A DNA stretch of 64,000 nt from an uncultured archaeon (GTDB lineage Archaea; Thermoproteota; Nitrososphaeria_A; Caldarchaeales; Wolframiiraptoraceae), in the NCBI GenBank assembly GCA_938083505.1, contig CALKCF010000007.1, positions 118,715-182,714 on the forward strand, read 5' to 3'. This document shows positions 35,454 through 44,222 of this stretch, piece by piece; the stretch's first letter is position 1; every line of letters begins with the position of its first letter. The notes beneath the pieces were generated by a model. The model saw only the letters and a program-made list of their open reading frames with translations. It did not search any database and had not been told where the DNA came from. The position numbers and the translations under genes are program-made.

Positions 35454-36007
35454 GTTTTTTCGCTAAACTTTTCTTTCGTGTATGATATATCTTTTTTCTT
35501 AAAGGATTTTCCCGCCTCATAAAGATAGAGTTTATGTAACCTTCCATCCTCTGTGGAGACCTTGCTCGCCACGATTAAAGGTTGCCATTCTAGAACCGGA
35601 AAGTCATGGGTGATGAGTTTCGTCCCAGGTTTAGTATAGAACTCGAGTCTTGGTTTTAGAATTTTCAAAGCGTCAGGGGTCAGATACAACGTTATAACAT
35701 CCGCCGAGCTGACGTCAAACTTGAATAGATCCCCCCTTATTATTCTGAAGTTTTTGATACCTTTTTCTAGCAGCTTATTATAGGCATAGCTCGCCAGATT
35801 AGGGTTGGACTCCACACCTATAACGGAACACCCATAGTTACTGGCCGCCTCTACCAATATTCTCCCATCTCCACAGCCTAGGTCGACGAGTAGTTGCCCT
35901 TCTCTCGGCTCTACAAGATCTAGCATCAGCTTGACCGTGTCAATCGGTGACGGATAGAAGGGTATCTTCGGAGAATAGTGCTTTCTTAAAATGTATGGAT
36001 ACGACAT
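35450..36007 (-). CDS. aKMT-like protein-lysine methyltransferase
   Basis: 185-residue SAM-dependent methyltransferase resembling archaeal aKMT, which methylates lysines on many proteins (in Sulfolobus including Cren7 and MCM). N-terminal 'PFYPSPIDTVKLMLDLVEPR' mirrors the family's 'PYVPTP' motif; SAM motif I is 'LLVDLGCGDGRILVEAASNY'; 'VITLYLTPDALKILKPRLEF' and 'GTKLITHDFPVLEWQPL' follow the family closely. It has a basic C-terminus. Overlaps secE by an ATGA, so it is part of the translation/secretion operon. Confidence 0.78.
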   Translation of the reverse strand: MSYPYILRKHYSPKIPFYPSPIDTVKLMLDLVEPREGQLLVDLGCGDGRILVEAASNYGCSVIGVESNPNLASYAYNKLLEKGIKNFRIIRGDLFKFDVSSADVITLYLTPDALKILKPRLEFYTKPGTKLITHDFPVLEWQPLIVASKVSTEDGRLHKLYLYEAGKSFKKKDISYTKEKFSEKT

Positions 36008-36039
36008 AACCCGCGTATAGTTAAACAGAGGGGCTTGGA

Positions 36040-36972
36040 TTAAAATTTTCTTCCATCCTGAAGTAAGTACAATAGTAAAGCAGCCTCGGTATGCAGCCTG
36101 TTAGCAGCCTGTTGCCAAACCATGGATTTCTTGCCATCGATCACGGATGCCTCCACTTCTTCTTCCCTATGCGCTGGTAAACAATGCATGAATATCGCGT
36201 CAGGTTTTGCTAAGGACATCAACTTCTCTGTTACCTTGTATCTCGGATAAAAAACCTTCAACCTCTTCTCCCTTTCTTCCTCCTGACCCATGGAAACAAA
36301 AACGTCTGTGTAGACAACGTCGGCATCCCTTACAGCCTCTTCTGGATTTTCTGTCAACTCTATTGAACTCCCAGACATCCTCATCCACTCCTTCGCTTGT
36401 GTTATCACGTTTTTTGGTGGCTGATATTCCTTAGGTGATGCCACCGAAATTCTGGCACCAAGTAGTGAACATGCTTGGATGAGAGAATTACAAACATTGT
36501 TTCCGTCACCGATGTAGGCAACTTTTACCCCTTGGATGCTACCCTTTAGCTCCTTGATCGTCATCATATCAGCAAGTCCTTGGCAAGGATGAAATCTATC
36601 ACTTAAGGCGTTGATTATCGGTACCGAGCTGTATCTTGCCATCTCAGAAAGCGTCTCATGCTTACAGACTCTTGCAACGATGGCGTCCACGTAAGCCGAC
36701 AGCGCGTGTGCGGTATCACTCAACGGCTCTCCTCTGCTCACTTGCATCTCGCTAACACTGAGCGGAACGCTTTCACCACCAAGCCTTGCTATCGCTACTT
36801 GAAAGGATACTCTGGTTCTAGTAGACGGTTTTTCGAAAATCAAAGCTACGGACTTGCCGGATAGTGGTTTATTATCGGGATATCCTTTCTTCTTAAAATT
36901 TATAGCCATGTCTATTATGCGTAGTATTTCTTCTGCGGTATATCCTTCAAAATCTAAGAAGTGTCTAACCAT
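36040..36972 (-). CDS. argF: Ornithine carbamoyltransferase
   Basis: Makes citrulline from ornithine and carbamoyl phosphate in arginine synthesis. The carbamoyl-phosphate loop is 'FEKPSTRTRVSFQVAIARLG'; 'PIINALSDRFHPCQGLADMM' carries the HPCQ motif; the ornithine-side motif is 'FMHCLPAHREEEV'; 'VYTDVFVSMGQEEE' binds ornithine's amino group (the usual DxxxSMG). 310 residues, normal. It stands alone on the minus strand behind the methyltransferase-secE run. Confidence 0.95.
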   Translation of the reverse strand: MVRHFLDFEGYTAEEILRIIDMAINFKKKGYPDNKPLSGKSVALIFEKPSTRTRVSFQVAIARLGGESVPLSVSEMQVSRGEPLSDTAHALSAYVDAIVARVCKHETLSEMARYSSVPIINALSDRFHPCQGLADMMTIKELKGSIQGVKVAYIGDGNNVCNSLIQACSLLGARISVASPKEYQPPKNVITQAKEWMRMSGSSIELTENPEEAVRDADVVYTDVFVSMGQEEEREKRLKVFYPRYKVTEKLMSLAKPDAIFMHCLPAHREEEVEASVIDGKKSMVWQQAANRLHTEAALLLYLLQDGRKF

Positions 36973-37109
36973 GTCAAAACCGTATTACAAATAAATATTT
37001 AAGCGTACTAACTTGTGAAGCAATGGTAACCTTTATCTTAACTATCACCTATAACGTGACGTAGTCTAGGGGGGCGGTTTTCATATTCTTTGACGAAGAA
37101 GGAGAGGCG

Positions 37110-38918
37110 TTGGATAAAATACTGGAAGCGTTAGCCTCACCTATAAGGATTGAGATGCTGAAACAACTCTCTAAACATGATATGAACTACACGGAATTGA
37201 TACGCTCAGTGGGCATGAATCCTCAGAAAGATGCAGGAAAGTTCTCTTACCACTTGAAGAAGCTTCTCAGCTCTAAGCTCATAAGAATTAATGAGAAGAC
37301 GAAACTTTATGAGCTTTCTCATAGCGGTAGGGCAATGCTTGATGTAATTGAACAGGCAATAAGGAAGCTAGCAGGCTCGGACTTACTGATTGTCAGACGT
37401 AGCGAGTGCTCGATAGAACCCTTTGATAAGAATAAGATAGTGAACGCTTTGGTCAAGGAAGCTGGCATGCCAGCAAAACTTGCCCATAAAGTCGCATCCA
37501 TCGTGGAAGAAAAGCTTCTTGACCTTAAAATAGAGTACCTATCCGCACCCTTGATTAGGGAAATTGTAAACTCCATTTTGATAGACCAAGGGTTAGAAAA
37601 GTACAGACATAAGCTTACAAGGGTTGGCATGCCCATTTATGATGTCGCTCAGACGATCAAGAACGCTTCAAAGCAAGGTGGAACCACCGCTATCATGAAG
37701 TCTGCGGCAAATTCGGTTTTGAAGGAGTACGTGCTACTTAACGTGCTGCCAAGAAACGTAGCTGACGCTTATCTCTCCGGAATGGTAGACATTTGCTTTC
37801 TGGAATCATGGGTTACGTCAATTTATGGTAAGGCATACGATATACGTACACTAAATGATGCTGAGGGCGCAGATATGCGCGAGGCACTCATAATGAATTT
37901 CATGAGAGATGTGTTTGCTGTTGAAAAAGAATTTCTTCTTTACAATCTTAACGACGTTATGGCGAACAAAAAATTATTAAAACAACTTGTATCGGCACTC
38001 GTAAAAACTTCATCCCTAAGTATGTTTGAGGACCCTAAGTTTGTGCTTAACGTTGTCGAGAACTCGGAATGTGTAGAAGATTTTATAGAGAGTTTTGACA
38101 AGTATCAAAAGGATAACATCTCAATTGTATTAAGTAAAGATTTGATTGAGAGAATGTCCACACGTTACATTTCCAAAGAGGGGCTCGAATTAATATTCTC
38201 AAGATGTCCCAAATCAGAGATTTTAACGAGCGATGGATACAAAATCTCCATTAAGGATGCAGAAAATACCGAAAGCTTTCTATGTGGTGTGGCCGTGTTG
38301 AATATGCCAAGGTTGGCACTGCAGTCTGCGGGCAACGAGGAAGAATTTATGGAGTCCGTGAGAAGAACTATGCAGTTTATTATAACAGCCTTTATAAAGA
38401 AGATGAACCTGACAGACGTGCTTTATGGGGACGTAAACATAAAACACCAATTTATAGTATCACCATGCGGCATGTTCGAGGCGATAAAATGCTTAACGGG
38501 AAAATATCCGACCAACGAATCTTCCGATATTTTGTTAAATGTGTTGAGGGAAATGGTTAAGCTGACGTTGAAGAGCTCTAAAAAGAACTTCCAAACAGGG
38601 GTCGCTAATGTCTGTCCCCCACAATCCTCTAAGAGGATGACCAAGTCTGATATAGAGAGGTTTGGCTTCAAAACGATATCGAGCCTATCCTTCCATGCAA
38701 TGACATCTAACTTTGCCTATTCGACAACCATCGTGCCCCATGACGCGAAAATGCCGCAGGAAGATAGGCTACAGCTTGAGGTAAAAGTCGCCAACGTTTT
38801 GAACGGTGGTTATATGGTAATGCTGTCTAAACCTTCGAAGGACAAGGAAGCACAAGAAACCATCAACATTATCAAGAGGTACTTAGAAGCCGGCTGCGAT
38901 TCCCTAAAATTCATTTAG
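37110..38918 (+). CDS. ArsR-type HTH + ATP-cone + NrdD-like fusion protein
   Basis: 602 residues in three parts. 1-85: winged helix of ArsR style ('LASPIRIEMLKQLSKHDMNY', 'DAGKFSYHLKKLLSSKLIRI'). About 93-190: an ATP-cone ('CSIEPFDKNKIVNALVKEAG', then 'IVNSILIDQGLEKYRHKL'), the nucleotide sensor of ribonucleotide reductases and NrdR. 200-602: similar in order to anaerobic ribonucleotide reductase NrdD ('QFIVSPCGMFEAIKCLTGKY', late strand-rich end) but with no recognisable glycyl-radical loop or C-terminal CxxC metal site. It therefore looks like a nucleotide-sensing transcription factor built from a dead reductase. Start TTG at 37110, with GGAG a few bases before it. Confidence 0.72.
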   Translation: MDKILEALASPIRIEMLKQLSKHDMNYTELIRSVGMNPQKDAGKFSYHLKKLLSSKLIRINEKTKLYELSHSGRAMLDVIEQAIRKLAGSDLLIVRRSECSIEPFDKNKIVNALVKEAGMPAKLAHKVASIVEEKLLDLKIEYLSAPLIREIVNSILIDQGLEKYRHKLTRVGMPIYDVAQTIKNASKQGGTTAIMKSAANSVLKEYVLLNVLPRNVADAYLSGMVDICFLESWVTSIYGKAYDIRTLNDAEGADMREALIMNFMRDVFAVEKEFLLYNLNDVMANKKLLKQLVSALVKTSSLSMFEDPKFVLNVVENSECVEDFIESFDKYQKDNISIVLSKDLIERMSTRYISKEGLELIFSRCPKSEILTSDGYKISIKDAENTESFLCGVAVLNMPRLALQSAGNEEEFMESVRRTMQFIITAFIKKMNLTDVLYGDVNIKHQFIVSPCGMFEAIKCLTGKYPTNESSDILLNVLREMVKLTLKSSKKNFQTGVANVCPPQSSKRMTKSDIERFGFKTISSLSFHAMTSNFAYSTTIVPHDAKMPQEDRLQLEVKVANVLNGGYMVMLSKPSKDKEAQETINIIKRYLEAGCDSLKFI

Positions 38919-39285
38919 ACTTTAGCAAAAGAATTGCCTTTGCTAAATCTCCGCCTACTTCTATGAGTGTCCTCTTTGCCTCCTCCTCAGACACACCTGC
39001 CTGGAGCGCCACGATGGCTATGTCGTCTGGCGACGGTTCGTAGACTGGAGCTTTTTCTTCACTTACTGTAACTTTCTGCTCAGAAACCTCGCCACCTATG
39101 ATCTGATAGACCTTTTCTCCACCAACTTGTAAAATCACGACGGTGGGCTCTTTTATTACTATGTCCCTATCCGGCAGACGAAGCACAACCTCCTTAGCAA
39201 CGTTTTGCTCTGTAACATCAAGACCCAAACTACTAAGTAGCTTTGATTGTATCCTTCTAAGTTCGCGCGAGCTCAACTTTCTCAT
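38911..39285 (-). CDS. nac: Nascent polypeptide-associated complex protein
   Basis: Ribosome-exit-associated chaperone. The NAC barrel occupies about residues 25-75 ('VVLRLPDRDIVIKEPTVVIL', 'YQIIGGEV') and the UBA-type helix bundle ends the protein: 'SPDDIAIVALQAGVSEEEAK' followed by 'RTLIEVGGDLAKAILLL'. The N-terminus 'MRKLSSRELRRIQSKL' is the basic ribosome-binding helix. 124 residues. Last of a minus-strand run with the PUA protein (4-base overlap) and HflX. Confidence 0.9.
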   Translation of the reverse strand: MRKLSSRELRRIQSKLLSSLGLDVTEQNVAKEVVLRLPDRDIVIKEPTVVILQVGGEKVYQIIGGEVSEQKVTVSEEKAPVYEPSPDDIAIVALQAGVSEEEAKRTLIEVGGDLAKAILLLKSK

Positions 39286-39752
39286 AGGGCTTCACTCCTA
39301 AACTTTCTAACCTTCACGGCTAAGCCCCGTCTAAATTTACCCATTTCACAACCGCTAATCACGGCCTTACCCACGGCTAGTAGTTCGCCTTTATCGTTTT
39401 CTATGATAACTTCGTCGCCTGGCAGAATCTTTGGGTCAGCCTTAAGAACATGCTTAGAAAATAAGGACTTACCCTCGGCGATGAATTTGGTAGCATCATC
39501 TGATGCTATGACCTTAAACCTACCATACGGTAGCAATTCCCTCAATCTCATAGCACCTTCAACTGTCAATGCTATCAAGCCGTCATTGCACCTAATAGTC
39601 GCCAGAAGCTTGCCGTTCAAGTATACTCTCCTGGGTTTACCTGTACGTTTTGATACCTCGATAACGACGTTGTCCGGGAAAAGGTGTTCGCCTACATCCA
39701 TTCCGAATTGGTAATTCGAAATCGCCCTGATCACGTCCAACAACTCAGCCAC
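39282..39752 (-). CDS. PUA-domain RNA-binding protein
   Basis: 156 residues. A short N-terminal domain precedes a PUA domain: 'TVEGAMRLRELLPYGRFKVI', 'KADPKILPGDEVIIENDKGE' and 'LLAVGKAVISGCEM', resembling the MCT-1/Tma20-like stand-alone PUA proteins found in archaea beside NAC or HflX. These contact the ribosome or tRNA. Its start overlaps the hflX end by 8 bases and its end overlaps the NAC start by 4, so the three are one translation-linked operon. Confidence 0.8.
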   Translation of the reverse strand: MAELLDVIRAISNYQFGMDVGEHLFPDNVVIEVSKRTGKPRRVYLNGKLLATIRCNDGLIALTVEGAMRLRELLPYGRFKVIASDDATKFIAEGKSLFSKHVLKADPKILPGDEVIIENDKGELLAVGKAVISGCEMGKFRRGLAVKVRKFRSEAL

Positions 39753-40998
39753 CCTCTATCCTGAACGATTTAACCAGACTGAGCCTCTTCAACTTTTCGG
39801 CTAAGTAGTTAGGCGTCTCAACTTTTAACTCTATGAGTCCACCTTCATATTTCAATTCTAAAACATTTGACTTTTCGCATATCTCAGATAAGACTTTTAC
39901 AGAACTTTCATCGCTTCCGTCTAACTTGGCTGTTGCTATTACGTAATTTCCCATCATCGAGGCTATATTTTGCTCTAGGAGGTCTATGTTAGTACGGTAC
40001 AAGGCCGATATCATCACATATGGTAGGGCCAGACCGAGCTTCTCAACTTTTTTTTCGGCATCGCCTACGAGGTCTATCTTGTTTAATATGACAAGCATCG
40101 GTATGGAGTGCGCTCCTATCAAGCCTAAAGTTTCTAGCGAATAGGTGAGCTTCTCCTTAATAACTTCTATAGGTTCTGAAAAATCTGCGACCAAAAGTAT
40201 TAGATCCGAGAATAGTATCTCGCTCAACGTGGAATGAAATGCATCGATAAGCATTGACGGTAGGTTTTTGATGAATCCTACGGTATCGGATAGGAACGCA
40301 CTTTTACCTCTTATCTTGACAAGCCTTATCGTCGTGGATAATGTTGTGAAGAGCCTGTTATCAACTGGCACGTTTTCTGATGTCAGCGCGTTGAAGAGCG
40401 TCGATTTGCCAGCATTAGTGTAACCAACAAGCGATATTGTTGGAATTCCGTACTTTTCTCTTCTAAGCCTGAACAATTCGCGCCTTTTCTTTATGCTGGC
40501 CAGCTTTTTAGTTAACGTATGTATTCTCTTGTTGATCTCGTTATAATAAACGTCAGCTTCATAAGCACCAAGTCCGTGGAAACCTGGCTGTTCGCCCATT
40601 TTCGCAAGCCTAACTTTTTCCCTAGCTCTCGAGAGTTCGTATTTTAGCTCCGCTAACTTAATTTGCAACTTAGCTTCTTTTGAGGAAGCGTGCAGGGAAA
40701 ATATTTCCAGTATTAGTTGGGTTCTTGACATAACAGGGACACCAAGGGCTTTTGCCAGGTTATATTCTTGTACGGTCTTTACGTCATTTTCAAAAATCAC
40801 CTTTTCTACGTTTAATCTTTTGACGACGTCCTTTAACTCTGCTAGCTTTCCAGGCCCAATATTATACTTTGGGTGCGGGTAGCGACGCTGCGCGAGCTCA
40901 TATACTACCTCGTAGCCTGCAGTTACACATAACTCCCTAAGCTCGTTTAAGTTCGGCTTCTCACCAGGCCGTATACAATGAACTATTGCTACCCTCAA
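39745..40998 (-). CDS. hflX: Ribosome-associated GTPase HflX
   Basis: 417-residue GTPase that binds the large ribosomal subunit and splits stalled or stressed ribosomes. N-terminal HflX domain with 'YPHPKYNIGPGKLAELKDVV' and coiled coil 'ELKYELSRAREKVRLAKMGE'; the G domain has G1 'LVGYTNAGKSTLFNALTSEN', G2 T in 'LFTTLSTTIRLV', G3 'SDTVGFIKNLP', and G4 'LVILNKIDLV'. C-terminal domain short. Heads the operon hflX-PUA-NAC. Confidence 0.93.
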   Translation of the reverse strand: MRVAIVHCIRPGEKPNLNELRELCVTAGYEVVYELAQRRYPHPKYNIGPGKLAELKDVVKRLNVEKVIFENDVKTVQEYNLAKALGVPVMSRTQLILEIFSLHASSKEAKLQIKLAELKYELSRAREKVRLAKMGEQPGFHGLGAYEADVYYNEINKRIHTLTKKLASIKKRRELFRLRREKYGIPTISLVGYTNAGKSTLFNALTSENVPVDNRLFTTLSTTIRLVKIRGKSAFLSDTVGFIKNLPSMLIDAFHSTLSEILFSDLILLVADFSEPIEVIKEKLTYSLETLGLIGAHSIPMLVILNKIDLVGDAEKKVEKLGLALPYVMISALYRTNIDLLEQNIASMMGNYVIATAKLDGSDESSVKVLSEICEKSNVLELKYEGGLIELKVETPNYLAEKLKRLSLVKSFRIEGG

Positions 40999-41030
40999 AG
41001 GCTTATATATAGTACTTTTTATGATTTATA

Positions 41031-41414
41031 TCAACCTTCCTTCTTTTCGGCTTCGAGCTTCTTCATAATATCGCCCAACGTATACCCACCAAGTTGTGGT
41101 TTGCTGAGAAATGGCTTATACTGATAATCCTCCACCTCACTCACCTCTTCTATTATCTGTATTTTCAAAAACTTCTCGAGCTTCTTAGCAAGCTCGATGG
41201 GGGGTTTGACTTCTCCCTGTTCGATTTTCTTAATGAGCGTTACTTTCTCGTTTAATTGCGTAGCAAGCTCCTCTTGTGACAAACCCATACGCTCTCTTGC
41301 GCTCTTTATCCTTACGTGAAAACCCTCCACATAATCGATTTTCTCCACAGGTATAAGGCTTTTTGAAGTCGTTCTCTTCTTAGGTTCGACCCTTTTCTGA
41401 AACTTAGAAGTCAT
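41031..41414 (-). CDS. Multiprotein-bridging-factor-1-like HTH protein
   Basis: 127 residues. A helix-turn-helix (about 50-105) of MBF1 type: 'RIKSARERMGLSQEELATQL' then 'NEKVTLIKKIEQGEVKPPIE'. The C-terminal 'GGYTLGDIMKKLEAEKK' also fits aMBF1. The N-terminal 45 residues are basic and contain no cysteines, so the zinc ribbon found in most archaeal MBF1 proteins is missing. MBF1 proteins link transcription factors or associate with ribosomes. Upstream of hflX on the same strand, and divergent from xpf. Confidence 0.8.
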   Translation of the reverse strand: MTSKFQKRVEPKKRTTSKSLIPVEKIDYVEGFHVRIKSARERMGLSQEELATQLNEKVTLIKKIEQGEVKPPIELAKKLEKFLKIQIIEEVSEVEDYQYKPFLSKPQLGGYTLGDIMKKLEAEKKEG

Positions 41415-41518
41415 GCTGATTCATTAAAAGTACTCAAAATATCCTAATATATTTAATGCAAACACCGTTAGTTTTGTGATTAAATGTTTAATTTTAACGA
41501 TATTTGTGTAAAGTTTGT

Positions 41519-42235
41519 ATGATCTTCGTGGATAGTAAAGAGGCGTCGAAAAGCAAGAGTATCCTCGAAATGTTAACGAATGTGCTGGGCCAGCAGGTCG
41601 GTATAAAGAACTTAGAAGTTGGGGATTACCTCCTCGATGGTGCTGAGGGCATGGCCGTTATCGAAAGGAAAACGATAAACGACCTGCTGAACTCTCTGAA
41701 ACCTGATGAATCTGGTCGTGGGAGAATATGGTCCCAGTTAGATAGATTCTCAGAAATGGATTCCTTTGAGAAGATTCTGATAATCGAGGGATGGTTGGGT
41801 GCAATAAGGAGGATGACGGAATGGAATGAAGCCAGCGTCTACAGAGTAATAGAAAGTATTCAAAGGTACTACGAGGTCATCGTTGTTTATACGCCGGACT
41901 GGAAAGGTACTGGAGCTTACGTCATAGCAAAATACAAGAGTCTCTCGGAGAAACCGGAACCAAGGGACATAAGACTTCGGGTAAGCTCTGCTTCTATGAC
42001 GCCAGAAGAACAGGCACTCTATATTGTGGAAGGACTTCCGAGGGTTGGACCTAGTTTAGCAAAAGCTTTCCTCAAAACCTATGGTTCTGTGAGGAACGTG
42101 TTCAACGCATTAGCTTCGAAACCTATCGAACTCTTAAGGGATGAGGTAGCTAAGTTTTTAGGTAGAAAACCTCCAGAGGTTGTTATAAGGAACGCTAAGG
42201 ACATTATCGTAAGAGAGGTAAAATTAGAAGATTAA
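41519..42235 (+). CDS. xpf: XPF/Mus81-type structure-specific endonuclease
   Basis: Cuts forks, flaps and branched DNA in repair. The ERCC4 nuclease domain holds the metal-binding motif 'GDYLL' followed by 'AVIERKTINDLLNSL' (GDxnERKx3D), then a C-terminal pair of helix-hairpin-helix motifs 'EGLPRVGPSLAKAFLKTYGS'. 239 residues from ATG 41519 (the track's TTG at 41504 adds 'MCKVC'). This is the short, helicase-less form that works with PCNA in Thermoproteota. No helicase domain is attached. Confidence 0.9.
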   Translation: MIFVDSKEASKSKSILEMLTNVLGQQVGIKNLEVGDYLLDGAEGMAVIERKTINDLLNSLKPDESGRGRIWSQLDRFSEMDSFEKILIIEGWLGAIRRMTEWNEASVYRVIESIQRYYEVIVVYTPDWKGTGAYVIAKYKSLSEKPEPRDIRLRVSSASMTPEEQALYIVEGLPRVGPSLAKAFLKTYGSVRNVFNALASKPIELLRDEVAKFLGRKPPEVVIRNAKDIIVREVKLED

Positions 42236-42251
42236 AGATGTTATATGCAAT

Positions 42252-43091
42252 TTAACCAAAACTGCCCAGTAGTAACGATGCAGCGGTGGCGACCATAATT
42301 ATAAGCAATGTTTCTAACGACATTTTCCTCCAACTTATCCGAGATTTCTTGGAACGGTATTTAATGAGATACGCGTTCATTGCACCTACAATCGCTAATG
42401 CCATTATGAGATTAGCCGGTTCTGGTAAAAACATGTATGCGACGACAGGAATACCTCCTGCTAGAAAAGTCGTTAAGCTACATATAAGTGCAGCGTACAA
42501 ATTAGACAGTCTTACCTCCTTATGAAGTAACATGAATAGCCTCTTAACTAGCATAAGGGATTTGTTGCGCTCATTTTTGTCGGGGATATCGCTCAAGCTG
42601 AACCTCATCAAAATTTGGATAGACCGCATATCTGCTAAATCCTCAGTTATTCCACCTAAAAGAAAACTGGAAAAGTTCGTTATGGCTACAGCCACCAACG
42701 TTAAAAGGACAGCAAATGTTACGACCTTAGTAAGTATGCCGGACAAGAAAACAGAAAGAACCACGACAAGTCCTGCTATTGAACCATCCACGAGGCCGGC
42801 TACAACTTCAAGTATGGGCTCTCTCTTCAGAAGAAGGTTTCTCCACTCTTTGCCCAACTTTATACCTTGAGGTGTCGGTCGGATGTAATCACCATCTTCA
42901 ATTATTAGTCCCTCAGAGACCATTTCTTTTAAGGACTTATCTAAGTCACTCACCTCAACGCAAACATCATCGGCACAAATTTCATCGATGCGCTTTTTGA
43001 GAATAGCCTTATGTATTGTAGTCCTTCTTTTCAAATTCAACAGAACAAACACTTTTATAACATCAGACAACTCTTGAACTTCAAATGACAC
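42252..43091 (-). CDS. Winged-helix/VIT1-like membrane protein
   Basis: 279 residues: an N-terminal winged-helix-like part (1-85, 'LDKSLKEMVSEGLIIEDGDY') followed by five hydrophobic helices. 'EVVAGLVDGSIAGLVVVLSV' resembles the first helix of the VIT1/CCC1 iron/manganese transporter family, and 'ITEDLADMRSIQ' the cytoplasmic loop. The usual metal-binding Glu cluster of VIT1 is weak here, so transport of Fe or Mn is an inference. The soluble domain could sense something and gate transport, or the protein may be a one-component membrane regulator. Confidence 0.55.
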   Translation of the reverse strand: MSFEVQELSDVIKVFVLLNLKRRTTIHKAILKKRIDEICADDVCVEVSDLDKSLKEMVSEGLIIEDGDYIRPTPQGIKLGKEWRNLLLKREPILEVVAGLVDGSIAGLVVVLSVFLSGILTKVVTFAVLLTLVAVAITNFSSFLLGGITEDLADMRSIQILMRFSLSDIPDKNERNKSLMLVKRLFMLLHKEVRLSNLYAALICSLTTFLAGGIPVVAYMFLPEPANLIMALAIVGAMNAYLIKYRSKKSRISWRKMSLETLLIIMVATAASLLLGSFG

Positions 43092-43299
43092 TCAGTATTT
43101 CACCGTTCGCATTATTACTTAATATCTTATCAATTTAATAACCCTTCTGCACCTACGTATATAAATATGGCTACTGAAGGTTTGTTTTCAGCAAACCATC
43201 AAATTTTTGGGTTATAATTCATAAGTTAAGATAAAAATAGTTTTAAGCTCCCCTTACATTTTATGCTCTAAATATGTGTTACGGAAAGGCTGACGTGAG

Positions 43300-43920
43300 T
43301 TGAATAAATTACGCATGCCGAATAGGATCTCAGAACTCTTAAGCGTTCCATGGGTAAGGTCCTCCCTGATTTTAGGTGGAGTGCTTGTAGTTATAGGTGC
43401 GGCATTGATTTTGATCTTCAAATTTTTGAACATTGGGAATTCTCCACTTTTCATAGATGTAAAAACCCTCGTTATGAAGTACGGGCTCTTAGGCATATTT
43501 ATAGTCACAATATTGGCTGGTACCATTGTACCCGTTGGGAGTCCGGCGCTTGTCGTAATGGTATCATCTTTTGGTGTCCATCCCATACCCTTAACGGTTG
43601 TAGCCACGTTTGGCTTCACTGTGGGCATGGTAATAAACTACATGTTGGCTTACGGTTTTGGAAGACCATTCGTAGTGAAGAAGTTAGGGATGGAAAGGCT
43701 TGAAGAAATATCCGCGTTATGGAATCGATGGGGATGGTTCATATATGTGTTGTTTGGGATTGTGCCAGTGCTCCCGGTTGAGTTCCTGGCACTCTTCTGC
43801 GGGTTAATTAAAGTGCAATTCAGCCGCTTTCTTATCTTAAGCTTCATTCCACGCTTAGTGGTATTCGCTTTTCTATCTTACTTCGGAGTTCAACTTGGTT
43901 GGTGGCTTGAAATAATATAA
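43300..43920 (+). CDS. DedA/SNARE-associated (VTT) membrane protein
   Basis: 206-residue polytopic membrane protein of the DedA/TVP38 type, thought to move lipids across membranes. A first helix (about 20-45) precedes the VTT core with 'LAGTIVPVGSPALVVMVSSF' (re-entrant loop), 'MLAYGFGRPFVVKKLGMERL', and 'LFGIVPVLPVEFLALFCGLI' as the second re-entrant loop. Start TTG at 43300 or ATG 43315 (MPNRISELL). Isolated gene. Confidence 0.75.
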   Translation: MNKLRMPNRISELLSVPWVRSSLILGGVLVVIGAALILIFKFLNIGNSPLFIDVKTLVMKYGLLGIFIVTILAGTIVPVGSPALVVMVSSFGVHPIPLTVVATFGFTVGMVINYMLAYGFGRPFVVKKLGMERLEEISALWNRWGWFIYVLFGIVPVLPVEFLALFCGLIKVQFSRFLILSFIPRLVVFAFLSYFGVQLGWWLEII

Positions 43921-44222
43921 TAACGCGCACGCGCCCCAACATCTTCTGCACCTTACTGCTATTGTTATTTTCAAGGGACCGTTAGCTGGAGCTGATCTCA
44001 AGCATATAATAAACATACATAAATACTAAAATACTAAAAACTTAATGGTGAGACATGTCAAAAACAAAGGTGTTAAAGTTCCGTTAGAGAAAGGTGTTTA
44101 TGGGAGAGTTTGGTAGTATAGATTTATGTTGATAATGTAAACTTCACAGAGGAGTTGAAAGTAACCTTAAAATAACCTTAAAATATGAGAATTATAAATT
44201 ATATTATGAGAAGTGATGTTTA
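43921..44222. other. 302-base gap without a gene
   Basis: No open frame, RNA gene or repeat of note. The right part is very AT-rich with TATA-like stretches (ATAAATACTAAAATACTAAA, AATTATAAATTATATTATG), and presumably carries the promoter of the DUF438-hemerythrin gene. A pair of close copies of 'CCTTAAAATA' sits at about 44172-44191. Confidence 0.5.
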
